Under the pieces are notes generated by a model, which ran no database searches, was not told the origin of the DNA, and saw only the letters and a program-made list of their open reading frames with translations. Position numbers and translations under genes: made by a program. 15,329 nucleotides of DNA from assembly GCA_902797915.1 (NCBI GenBank), contig CADBUK010000151.1, positions 1 to 15,329 on the forward strand. The letters are read 5' to 3'. Source of the DNA: Oscillospiraceae bacterium (GTDB lineage Bacteria > Bacillota > Clostridia > Oscillospirales > Acutalibacteraceae). This document shows, one piece after another, positions 8,267 to 14,599 of the stretch (position 1 is its first letter; every line of letters starts with the position of its first letter).

Positions 8267-8295
8267 ATTATATATTAAATCTTTTTATATAACAA
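8267..8295 (-). promoter_or_regulatory. Sigma-A promoter of the mre operon
   Basis: On the minus strand TTGTTA (8295-8290), exactly 17 bp, then TATAAT (8272-8267). The predicted start is near 8260, giving a leader of about 60 nt before mreB. It lies just after the terminator of the deacetylase gene, so mreBCD-PBP2 has an independent start. Confidence 0.7.
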
Positions 8296-8324
8296 TAGCT
8301 AATTTCAAATTTTACAAATTTTTT

Positions 8325-8357
8325 TTAATAAAAATGGGAGGACGCTTTTGCCCTCCC
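8325..8357 (-). terminator. Terminator of the PdaA-like gene
   Basis: On the minus strand GGGAGG/CCTCCC (8352-8357 with 8336-8341), extended by G.U and C-G pairs around a short AAAAGC loop, is followed by ATTTTTATT. It begins about 10 bp after the deacetylase stop codon and separates that gene from the mre operon. Confidence 0.75.
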
Positions 8358-8366
8358 TGAAAAACA

Positions 8367-9227
8367 CTATAATTCCGTTGTGAACTCATAACCCTGATTT
8401 CTGATTTCATCAATAATTTTGCCCATAATTGCGGCGTTGGTTTTTGACACCGCGTGCAGCAGAATTATTTCGCCGTTGTGGGTTGATGACGTGATTTTTT
8501 CAAGCGCCGCCGCTTCGTCGGGCTGGTTGTCAACCTCCCAGTCTGCATAAGCAAAGCTCCAGAAAACGCTGCGGTAATTCAGGCTCTGCGCAAGGGCAAT
8601 TGTCTGCTCGCTGAACGCCCCCTCGGGAAAGCGGAAATACTGCATATTGTACTGGTAATTCTCCGCCACGTAATCGTGCGCCAGCGTAATTTCGTCGGAC
8701 GCTTCCGCCAGCGAAATCTGCGTCATATTCTTATGCGAATAGCTGTGGTTTGCAAGAATATGCCCCTCGTCAATCATCCTTTGCACAAGCTCGGGGTTGT
8801 CCCTGATATAATCGTAGGTGCAAAAGAAAATCGCCTTAACCTTCTTTTCCTTTAAAGTGTCTAAAATCTGAGCTGTGAAGCCGTTTTCGTAGCCCTCGTC
8901 AAAAGTGAGGCAAACGCTTTTTCCGTCAGGCAGCAGCCATTGCGCGTTCAGCTCGCTGAACCTGTTTTGCAGGTTTTCGGGGTCCGTCGGGCGCTGATGG
9001 TCGGTAATGTTTCCGGGTCCCCATATAATCGGCTCGGGGTTGTATTCGCTTACGGTCAGCGAAACGTCGGTTGCGCTCAGCGTGGTTTCGGCAAGGCTTG
9101 TTGAGGTTTCATTTTTTGTCGATTCCGTCCAGTCGGTGTTTTCGTTTTCGCTCTGCGTATTAACGGCGCAGCCGCCAAGCAGTGCGCAAGTCAAAATCAG
9201 GCAAACGGGTATTTTAAAAAATTTCAT
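8367..9227 (-). CDS. PdaA-like polysaccharide deacetylase lipoprotein
   Basis: 286 residues. N-terminal lipoprotein signal with lipobox LGGC (C20), then a Ser/Thr/Glu-rich linker of about 40 residues, then a NodB/CE4 deacetylase domain from about 100 to the end. Catalytic-site segments: LTFDEGYENG (D110, E111), H-x3-H with H161 and H165, RFPEGAF (199-205) and LLHAVSK (H258). The GYENG, FWSFAYADWEVD and LLHAVSK segments closely resemble Bacillus PdaA, which deacetylates N-acetylmuramic acid on the way to muramic delta-lactam in spore cortex. Motif 1 is TFDE here, not TFDD; Bacillus PdaA has TFDN, so the site deviates in a PdaA-like way. The ATG at 9227 has GGAGGAG 6 nt upstream; the in-frame TTG at 9245 lies upstream of this Shine-Dalgarno and is rejected. 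The ribosome site lies inside a hairpin (9234-9264). Confidence 0.85.
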   Translation of the reverse strand: MKFFKIPVCLILTCALLGGCAVNTQSENENTDWTESTKNETSTSLAETTLSATDVSLTVSEYNPEPIIWGPGNITDHQRPTDPENLQNRFSELNAQWLLPDGKSVCLTFDEGYENGFTAQILDTLKEKKVKAIFFCTYDYIRDNPELVQRMIDEGHILANHSYSHKNMTQISLAEASDEITLAHDYVAENYQYNMQYFRFPEGAFSEQTIALAQSLNYRSVFWSFAYADWEVDNQPDEAAALEKITSSTHNGEIILLHAVSKTNAAIMGKIIDEIRNQGYEFTTEL

Positions 9228-9264
9228 AAAAAACTCCTCCTGCAATTATTTTTTGCAGAAGGAG
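9228..9264 (-). terminator. prfB terminator hairpin overlapping the next gene's ribosome site
   Basis: On the minus strand CTCCTTCTGCA (9264-9254) pairs with TGCAGGAGGAG (9244-9234): 11 bp with one G.U wobble and a 9-nt AT-rich loop, followed at once by TTTTTT and then the ATG of the deacetylase gene. It has the form of an intrinsic terminator for prfB. The 3' arm is also the Shine-Dalgarno GGAGGAG of the downstream gene. The wobble pairs only in minus-strand RNA, which supports this orientation. Confidence 0.65.
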
Positions 9265-9291
9265 CAGTTTTAAAATTGGAAATAAAATTTG

Positions 9292-10410
9292 TTAATTATT
9301 TGCTTTTTCAACGCTTTTCTGTTTAAGATATGCGTTAATAAAGCCGTCAATATCTCCGTCCATTACGGCGTTTATATTACCCATTTCATAGCCTGTGCGG
9401 TGGTCCTTTGCCATCGTGTAGGGCATAAATACGTAGGAGCGGATTTGGCTGCCCCAGGCAATTTCTTTCTGGTCGCCTTTAATATCCTCAATCTTTTCAA
9501 GGTTTTCGCGCTCCTTGATTTCAACAAGCTTTGATTTAAGCATTCTCATCGCAACCTCGCGGTTTTGGTGCTGTGAGCGCTCAATCTGGCAGGAAACCAC
9601 AATTCCCGTCGGAATATGCGTCAGTCTTACAGCGGACGAGGTTTTGTTAACCTTCTGACCGCCTGCGCCTGAAGCGCGGTAAACGTCCATTTTAATATCT
9701 TCGTCGCGGATTTCAACGTCAACGTCGTCGTCGATTTCAGGCATAACCTCAAGCGAGGCAAAGCTTGTGTGCCTTCTGCCCGAGGAGTCAAACGGGGACA
9801 CGCGCACAAGGCGGTGAATTCCCATTTCGCCTTTAAGGTAGCCGTAAGCGTTTTCGCCCTCAACAAGTATCGTTGCGCTCTTCAAGCCCGCAACGTCGCC
9901 GTCAAGGTAATCAAGGGTTGAAACCTTGTAGCCGTTTCTTTCGCCCCAGCGGTTGTACATTCTGAACAGCATTTCAGCCCAGTCCATAGCCTCCGTGCCG
10001 CCCGCACCCGCGTGGAAGGTCAGCAGTGCGTTTTTGCTGTCGTATTCGCCGCTGAGCAGGGTCGAAAGGGTAAGGCTTTCAATTCTTTTTTCAATTTCGT
10101 CAACGGAAGCCGTGCAGTCGTCAAGCAGACTTTCGTCGCCCTCCTCGTCTGCAAGCTCAATCATAACGAGCGCGTCGTCATAATCGGATTTAAGCGAGTT
10201 ATAGCTTTCAACCTTCGCCTTCAGCGCGCCCGTTTTTTTCAGAACCTTCTGGCTTTCCTCCATATCGTCCCAAAAATTCGGCTCCGCCGCCTTGGCTTCA
10301 AGCTCTGCAATCTCCTCTTTAAGCGTGTCAATCGCAAGCGCTTCCTTTAAATTTTCAATCGGCTTTTCGGATTCCAAAAGCCTGAAACGCAGATTTTCAA
10401 ATTCAACCAT
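9292..10410 (-). CDS. prfB: Peptide chain release factor 2
   Basis: 372-residue class I release factor that reads UAA and UGA stops and releases the peptide on the ribosome. The RF2-specific tripeptide SPF is at 205-207 (VRVSPFDSSG), and the peptidyl hydrolysis motif GGQ at 250-252 (SGAGGQKVNKT). The start is taken as ATG at 10410 with GGTGA 5 nt upstream; an in-frame GTG at 10419 overlaps that Shine-Dalgarno and is unlikely. The reading frame is continuous through the region where most bacterial prfB genes carry an in-frame UGA and a +1 frameshift (CTTTGAC-like). Here it reads GCG ATT GAC (A-I-D), so the autoregulatory frameshift appears absent. It has its own promoter upstream. Confidence 0.96.
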   Translation of the reverse strand: MVEFENLRFRLLESEKPIENLKEALAIDTLKEEIAELEAKAAEPNFWDDMEESQKVLKKTGALKAKVESYNSLKSDYDDALVMIELADEEGDESLLDDCTASVDEIEKRIESLTLSTLLSGEYDSKNALLTFHAGAGGTEAMDWAEMLFRMYNRWGERNGYKVSTLDYLDGDVAGLKSATILVEGENAYGYLKGEMGIHRLVRVSPFDSSGRRHTSFASLEVMPEIDDDVDVEIRDEDIKMDVYRASGAGGQKVNKTSSAVRLTHIPTGIVVSCQIERSQHQNREVAMRMLKSKLVEIKERENLEKIEDIKGDQKEIAWGSQIRSYVFMPYTMAKDHRTGYEMGNINAVMDGDIDGFINAYLKQKSVEKANN

Positions 10411-10472
10411 ATTGTTCACCGATTTAAGTTATTTTTTAGGTTAGTTTATTATTTTTCTCTTGTGCGAAACAT

Positions 10473-10501
10473 ATTATAAACAACTTGCAGGCTTATTGCA
10501 A
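10473..10501 (-). promoter_or_regulatory. Sigma-A promoter of prfB
   Basis: On the minus strand TTGCAA (10501-10496), a 17-bp spacer and TATAAT (10478-10473). The predicted start is near 10466, with a leader of about 55 nt. An inverted repeat CTTGCA-N7-TGCAAG (10484-10502) overlaps the -35 box and spacer. The remaining divergent gap to 10615 is AT-rich and holds only the promoter of the opposite gene. Confidence 0.65.
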
Positions 10502-10543
10502 GCAAATAAATGAAAATATATTCCGTATTTTTTAATCTTATTG

Positions 10544-10573
10544 TTGATTTTTTATACTGTAATCAGTTATAAT
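10544..10573 (+). promoter_or_regulatory. Candidate sigma-A promoter of the RING-like gene
   Basis: TTGATT (10544-10549), an 18-bp spacer and TATAAT (10568-10573); a second overlapping TATAAT sits at 10573-10578. Placed 41 bp before the ATG at 10615, in the divergent gap with prfB. Confidence 0.5.
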
Positions 10574-10614
10574 ATAATGAATAAATTTATACGATTGCTT
10601 ATTTGGAGAAAATA

Positions 10615-11610
10615 ATGGCTATTTTTGAAAACGATATTTGCCCCGTTTGCCAAAAGGTGTTTGAAGAGGGCGACGATATTGTTGTCTGCCCCGAATGCGG
10701 CACACCGCACCACAGGGAGTGCTATAATCAGCTCGGCAAATGTGCAAATTCCGCGCTGCACGGCGAGGGCTTTGTGTTTAAAAGAGCCGCTTCCGAAAAG
10801 ACGGAGAATAGTAAGCAGGAGGAGCAGAACTCCTCGGTTCCGCCGTTTTTTGCAAACTTGGTTGCGGATATTGAAAAACAGAATAAAAGTGAAAACGCTG
10901 AGAATTTACGGCAGGGCGCCGATAATCCTGCGCAAAATCCGTTTGTGCCCCCGAGGCTTGACGGTCAGGACGGTATGGGAATTAAGGAAATCGACGGTCA
11001 GCCCGTTGCTTACGTTGCAACTGCGGTAGGCGCTAACGCCCGCCGTTTTGTAAATGTTTTCAGTAAAAACAAAACTCTCGGCTGGAACTGGAGCGCGCTG
11101 ATTTTCGGCCCGTATTATTTCCTTTACAGAAAAATGATACGCGAGGGGCTTTTCCTCGCCGCTGTTGAGGCAGTGCTCAGAATTCTTGTTTCAATGCTGT
11201 TCAGGGACATTGTTTCCGCGTTTAATCAGGGCTATAATTCCATTGCGCAGGGGCTTATGCAGAATACTGTATCAAGCGCCGAGGTGTCGGGAAAGCTTGT
11301 TGAGCTGATTAATTCAACGGGCTTCAGCAAGGTGCTTCTGCTTGAATGGGCGCTCATCTGCATTGTGCATATTGTTTGCGCTCTGCTGGCGGACAGCGTT
11401 TATAAAAAGCGCATTGTAAAGATTGTAAAGGACGCTGATTCAAAGCTTGAGCAGGATGCGTTTTTCGGCGTTTCCTCATTTGTCGGGCAAAGTGAGGACG
11501 CAAGACCCGAGGAAATCAAAAGGCTTTATCTTTCCTCGGTCGGCGGCGTTTCAATGTTTTTGCCGCTTTGCGTGTATTTTTTGGTAACATTTTTGTTTAA
11601 TATGTTTTAA
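10615..11610 (+). CDS. Membrane protein with RING-like zinc module and DUF2628-type region
   Basis: 331 residues; function unknown. The N-terminus has a cross-brace-like zinc signature: C9-x2-C12, C25-x2-C28, H32-H33-x2-C36 and C43, resembling prokaryotic RING-finger or treble-clef families. A charged, Gln/Ser/Asn-rich linker follows (about 55-120). The C-terminal half contains NKTLGWNWSALIFGPYYFLYRKM and three or four hydrophobic segments (about 160-196, 239-260 and 309-330), matching what I know of DUF2628 membrane proteins, where W-x-x-L-x-F-G-P-x-Y-x-x-Y-R-K is typical. The zinc module would face the cytoplasm if it stays at the N-terminus without a signal peptide. Start: ATG at 10615 with GGAG 6 nt upstream; an in-frame TTG at 10603 is upstream of that ribosome site. 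An AT-rich 9-bp hairpin (11592-11615) spans the stop codon. galU follows after 49 bp, perhaps in the same transcript. Confidence 0.8.
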   Translation: MAIFENDICPVCQKVFEEGDDIVVCPECGTPHHRECYNQLGKCANSALHGEGFVFKRAASEKTENSKQEEQNSSVPPFFANLVADIEKQNKSENAENLRQGADNPAQNPFVPPRLDGQDGMGIKEIDGQPVAYVATAVGANARRFVNVFSKNKTLGWNWSALIFGPYYFLYRKMIREGLFLAAVEAVLRILVSMLFRDIVSAFNQGYNSIAQGLMQNTVSSAEVSGKLVELINSTGFSKVLLLEWALICIVHIVCALLADSVYKKRIVKIVKDADSKLEQDAFFGVSSFVGQSEDARPEEIKRLYLSSVGGVSMFLPLCVYFLVTFLFNMF

Positions 11611-11659
11611 ACAAATTTGCTGATAAATGTTAATTATTTGAAATACGGAGGTTTCAATT

Positions 11660-12535
11660 ATGAAGGTAAGAAAAGCAATAATCCCCGCAGCCGGTATGGG
11701 CACAAGAGTTCTTCCTGCTTCAAAGGCAGTTCCGAAGGAAATGCTCAACATTGTTGATAAGCCTGCAATTCAGTACATCGTTGAGGAGGCTTTCAATTCA
11801 GGCATTGAGGAAATCCTTGTTATTACAAACAGGGGCAAGGGTGCTATTGAGGACCATTTTGACCACGCTTTTGAGCTTGAAACAAAGCTTGAGGGCAACG
11901 AAAGCAAAAAGAAGATTTATGAGGACGTAATGGCTTGCTCAAACTTCGGCAACATTTATTTCCTGCGCCAGAAGGAAACTAAAGGACTTGGCCACGCAGT
12001 TCTTTGCGCAAAGAATTTTATCGGTAACGAGCCTTTTGCCGTTCTTTACGGCGATGACGTTATCCTTTCAGACGTTCCCTGCACGAAGCAGCTTACCGAC
12101 GCTTATGAAAAGTACGGCAAGGGCATTGTAGGCGTTAAGGAAGTTCCGGGTATGGCAATCACAAAGTATTGCTCGCTTAAAACAGAGCATATTGAGGGCA
12201 ACGAGTATAATTGTACCGATATGATAGAAAAGCCGAAGCCCGAGGAAATTATGGGCAATTTCTCAATCCTTGGCAGAGTTGTGCTTCCTCCCGAAATTTT
12301 CGATATTCTTGAGGAAACTCCACTCGGCACGGGTAATGAGCTTCAGCTTACCGACGCTATGAAAACTCTTGCTCAGACCAAGGGCGTTGTTGCTGTTGAT
12401 TATGACGGCAAGCGCTATGATATGGGTAATAAGTTCGGAATTCTTGAGGCTAATATTGAGGTTGGCTTAAAGCACCCAGAAACAAAGGATGAGCTTAAAG
12501 CCTTCATCAAGAAGATTGCAGCCGAAATCGACTAA
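11660..12535 (+). CDS. galU: UTP--glucose-1-phosphate uridylyltransferase
   Basis: 291-residue nucleotidyltransferase making UDP-glucose from UTP and glucose 1-phosphate, the donor for glycolipids, wall polymers and galactose metabolism. The N-terminal nucleotide-binding motif is AAGMGTRVLP (10-19), followed by SKAVPKEML with K26. Other family segments are GLGHAVLCAK (109-118), metal-binding GDD (131-133), EKP (190-192), GTGNELQLTDA (223-233) and GKRYDMGNK (250-258). Length fits bacterial GalU (about 290). GGAGG lies 8 nt before the ATG. It follows the RING-like gene by 49 bp on the same strand. No intrinsic terminator with a T-run is seen after it; instead a two-tier hairpin lies at 12571-12621. 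Confidence 0.97.
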   Translation: MKVRKAIIPAAGMGTRVLPASKAVPKEMLNIVDKPAIQYIVEEAFNSGIEEILVITNRGKGAIEDHFDHAFELETKLEGNESKKKIYEDVMACSNFGNIYFLRQKETKGLGHAVLCAKNFIGNEPFAVLYGDDVILSDVPCTKQLTDAYEKYGKGIVGVKEVPGMAITKYCSLKTEHIEGNEYNCTDMIEKPKPEEIMGNFSILGRVVLPPEIFDILEETPLGTGNELQLTDAMKTLAQTKGVVAVDYDGKRYDMGNKFGILEANIEVGLKHPETKDELKAFIKKIAAEID

Positions 12536-12570
12536 TTTTTTAAAATACATATATTATATTGTAGTTTATG

Positions 12571-12621
12571 GGGAGGGACTCTGCCCCGGCTTTATTACGA
12601 AAGTCGGGCTTGTACCCTCCC
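12571..12621 (+). repeat. Two-tier hairpin between galU and the CPBP gene
   Basis: Outer 7-bp stem GGGAGGG/CCCTCCC (12571-12577 with 12615-12621), inner 9-bp stem CCCGGCTTT/AAAGTCGGG (12585-12593 with 12600-12608, one G.U) and a 6-nt loop ATTACG. No T-run follows, so it does not look like an intrinsic terminator. It shares its layout, asymmetric bulges and loop (TTTACG versus ATTACG) with the hairpin before hisS, which suggests a dispersed REP-like element. Confidence 0.5.
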
Positions 12622-12647
12622 GAATTAATAGGAAAGAAGTTTTTGAT

Positions 12648-13676
12648 TTGAATACATATTACTCTCCTACAAATTTGAATAACAGTGATGAACAGTACCG
12701 ACGGATTTTGTATTATCAGGCGTTGGCAAAGCAGGAGAGAAGCGAAATCCGCCACGTCAGCAATATGCTTGGGCTTGCAATTCTGCTGTATGAGCTTGTG
12801 CAGGTGGTTCTGGTTTTCTTTTTTAGTGCTTTTCCTGATTTGGGAAGCCTGTATAAAAATTCACAGATTTTTCAGGACAGCTTTTCAACCCTTTTTGGTG
12901 AGGTTCTGGGAGTTGCGTTAACCTTCGGTTTTGTTGCGTTTATCAACAGAAAAAAGTATAAGGTCAGCATTATTCCGAATGAAAAAATCGGCTTTGCAAA
13001 GTGCTTCCGCTGGGTGTGCTTCGGTATGCTCGGCTGTATGGCCGCAAATTATGTTACAGATGGCGTAATTTGGCTTTTTAACCGTGTGGGCTATGATTTG
13101 AATTATCCTGATTCGCTAAAGCCCGAAAGCGTTTTTGCCTGCGTTTTATCAATTGTTGCAATTGCGGTTGTGCCCGCGCTTTGCGAGGAATTTGCGTTGC
13201 GCTGCTGTTCTTTGGGGCTTATGCAAAATTACGGCAAGGCGTTCGGCGTAGTTACGGCTTCAATCATTTTCGGCTTACTGCACGGCAATGTAATTCAGCT
13301 TGTGTTTGCGTTTTTGGTAGGCTTGTTCCTCGGTTATTTAACTGTTAAAACAGGCAGCATCTGGCCTGCGATTCTTGTTCACGGGTTTAATAACGGCATC
13401 AGCGCCTCGGGCGACGTTATAGGATATGCAATTAACGGCGAGGTGGATGATAAGTATTATTATGCTATATTTATAATCTGGGCAGTTTTAGGAGCTGTAA
13501 GCGCAGTTTGGATATTCCTGAAGGGCGAGTTCAAAAACGATGAGCCCAAGTCCGAGCCGCTTCCCTTTGCAAATTCCTTCGGCGCAAAACTGGGTGCGTT
13601 TGCAAGCGCTCCTCTTCTGCTGCTTTCAGTGCCGTTTCTTATTTTTTCAACGGTGCTTTCAATCACAAAAATATGA
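12648..13676 (+). CDS. CPBP-family intramembrane metalloprotease (CAAX protease-like)
   Basis: About 342 residues with roughly eight hydrophobic segments. The three CPBP/Abi motifs are present: EEFALR (E180, E181, R185), FGLLH (F208-H212) and HGFNN (H245, N248/N249), the glutamate and histidine residues of Rce1-type glutamate intramembrane proteases. Bacterial members act in immunity to own bacteriocins, protein processing or remain unassigned; the substrate here is unknown. Start is uncertain: the frame is open back to 12489 inside galU, but that stretch would translate through the hairpin at 12571-12621. TTG at 12648 with AGGAAAG about 11 nt upstream is preferred; ATG near 12765 is an alternative just before the first membrane segment. 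The stop overlaps tadA by ATGA, so the two are probably translationally coupled. Confidence 0.85.
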   Translation: MNTYYSPTNLNNSDEQYRRILYYQALAKQERSEIRHVSNMLGLAILLYELVQVVLVFFFSAFPDLGSLYKNSQIFQDSFSTLFGEVLGVALTFGFVAFINRKKYKVSIIPNEKIGFAKCFRWVCFGMLGCMAANYVTDGVIWLFNRVGYDLNYPDSLKPESVFACVLSIVAIAVVPALCEEFALRCCSLGLMQNYGKAFGVVTASIIFGLLHGNVIQLVFAFLVGLFLGYLTVKTGSIWPAILVHGFNNGISASGDVIGYAINGEVDDKYYYAIFIIWAVLGAVSAVWIFLKGEFKNDEPKSEPLPFANSFGAKLGAFASAPLLLLSVPFLIFSTVLSITKI

Positions 13677-14128
13677 ACGATATGAATGAATTTATGCAGC
13701 GGGCCATAGAGCTTGCAAAAATCTCCGCGGCGGAGGGCGAAGTGCCCGTCGGCGCAGTGGTTGTTAAGGATAATGTAATCGTCGGCGAGGGCAGAAATCG
13801 GCGTGAGCTCGGCAAAAACGCGCTTTACCACGCAGAGCTTGAGGCGATTGATAACGCCTGCAAGGCGCTTGGCGGCTGGCGGCTTTTTCAGTGCGAAATG
13901 TATGTAACGCTTGAGCCTTGCCCGATGTGCGCAGGGGCTATTATTAATTCAAGAATTAAAAAGGTAACCTACGGCGCAAGGGATAATAAAGCGGGCTCCT
14001 TCGGCTCGGTTATAGATTTTAACGATTTGCCGTATAACCACAAGCCCGAAATCGTTGCAGGGGAGTGCGAGGCGGAATGCTCCGCGTTGCTGTCCGATTT
14101 CTTTAAAACCCTGCGTGAAAGTAAATAA
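13673..14128 (+). CDS. tadA: tRNA-specific adenosine deaminase TadA
   Basis: 151-residue zinc deaminase that converts A34 to inosine in tRNA-Arg(ACG), allowing wobble decoding. The zinc site is complete: HAE (H53, with catalytic E55) and PCPMC (C83, C86). The family segments GEVPVGAVVV and ARDNKAGSFGS are present, and the length fits TadA. The first ATG overlaps the protease stop (ATGA), and no clear Shine-Dalgarno precedes it, which points to coupled translation. A second ATG three codons later (13682) is possible. It is followed by a bidirectional terminator. Confidence 0.95.
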   Translation: MNDMNEFMQRAIELAKISAAEGEVPVGAVVVKDNVIVGEGRNRRELGKNALYHAELEAIDNACKALGGWRLFQCEMYVTLEPCPMCAGAIINSRIKKVTYGARDNKAGSFGSVIDFNDLPYNHKPEIVAGECEAECSALLSDFFKTLRESK

Positions 14129-14130
14129 AA

Positions 14131-14168
14131 ATCAAGGGCTTGGTGCTTCTGCGCCAAGCCCTTCTTTT
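14131..14168. terminator. Bidirectional terminator between tadA and the spore-protein gene
   Basis: Stem AAGGGCTTGG/CCAAGCCCTT (14134-14143 with 14154-14163), extended to 13 bp through U.G, G-C and C-G pairs and closed by a TTCT loop. On the plus strand CTTTTGC follows; on the minus strand GATTTTTATTT follows. It serves the convergent genes tadA and the spore-protein gene. Two further small palindromes lie in the spore-gene 3' region: GATTGC/GCAATC (near 14183-14200) and GGGTAATTACCC (near 14204-14215). Confidence 0.8.
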
Positions 14169-14220
14169 GCTTATAACAAGCGGATTGCCCTTTAGCAATC
14201 AATAGGGTAATTACCCAAGC

Positions 14221-14406
14221 TTATTTCATAGATTCTTCATAAGACTTAATCATCTTTTTAACCATCTGGCCACCGATGCTGCCGGCCTGCTTTGAAGTAA
14301 GGTCGCCGTTGTAACCCTGCTTGAGATTAACACCAACCTCAGAAGCAGCTTCCATCTTGAAACGGTTAAGGGCCTCCTTAGCCTCAGGAACTGTGTTCTT
14401 TGCCAT
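14221..14406 (-). CDS. Alpha/beta-type small acid-soluble spore protein
   Basis: 61-residue DNA-binding spore protein that coats and protects forespore DNA and is broken down at germination. The family signatures are plain: EAKEALNRFKMEAASEVGV (8-26), with the likely GPR protease site after E19, and GYNGDLTSKQAG (31-42) followed by SIGGQMVKKMI (43-53). Length matches the family (60-70). ATG at 14406 has AGAGGTG about 8 nt upstream. It is monocistronic, convergent with tadA. A forespore sigma-G promoter is expected, but I could not find a convincing match with correct spacing. This gene is the best evidence that the organism forms endospores. Spore-formers usually carry several copies, so no specific ssp letter is given. 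Confidence 0.95.
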   Translation of the reverse strand: MAKNTVPEAKEALNRFKMEAASEVGVNLKQGYNGDLTSKQAGSIGGQMVKKMIKSYEESMK

Positions 14407-14432
14407 TTTGAATACACCTCTTTTGCTGTTTA

Positions 14433-14468
14433 TTGCAGGGCAATGCGCAAAACAAAAATGCCCTGCAA
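14433..14468 (-). other. Perfect 10-bp hairpin in the spore-protein leader
   Basis: TTGCAGGGCA (14433-14442) and TGCCCTGCAA (14459-14468) form a perfect 10-bp stem with a 16-nt A-rich loop (on the plus strand), 26 bp before the spore-protein start. No T-run follows on either strand, so a terminator is unlikely. It may stabilise the mRNA or mark an operator. Confidence 0.5.
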
Positions 14469-14543
14469 CAATTACCTTGCAAATCTATTGTGTGTATTTA
14501 ATTCAAAAAAACTAATTGAAATTTTTGACAGCTCAATTTTGTT

Positions 14544-14572
14544 TTGACATTAATAATGGTATATGTTATTAT
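14544..14572 (+). promoter_or_regulatory. Near-consensus sigma-A promoter of the NERD gene
   Basis: Perfect TTGACA (14544-14549), exactly 17 bp, then TATTAT (14567-14572). A second perfect TTGACA lies 19 bp upstream at 14525-14530 with no matching -10 box at normal spacing. Predicted transcript start is near 14579, with a leader of about 20 nt. Confidence 0.75.
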
Positions 14573-14599
14573 TAAAAAAATATATTAAGGATTGTATTT

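Noticed and set aside
9228..9245. Longer deacetylase starting at TTG 9245
   Set aside because: The added codons are the Shine-Dalgarno sequence itself, and the signal peptide is normal from the ATG at 9227.
12489..12647. Longer N-terminus for the CPBP protease starting inside galU
   Set aside because: It would translate the end of galU in another frame and the two-tier hairpin; the extra residues are not family-like, and a ribosome site lies before the TTG at 12648.
14407..14599. Sigma-G promoter for the spore-protein gene
   Set aside because: Partial matches (GCAAG and CATTTTT) occur but the spacing of about 15 bp is wrong for sigma-G; not strong enough to report.
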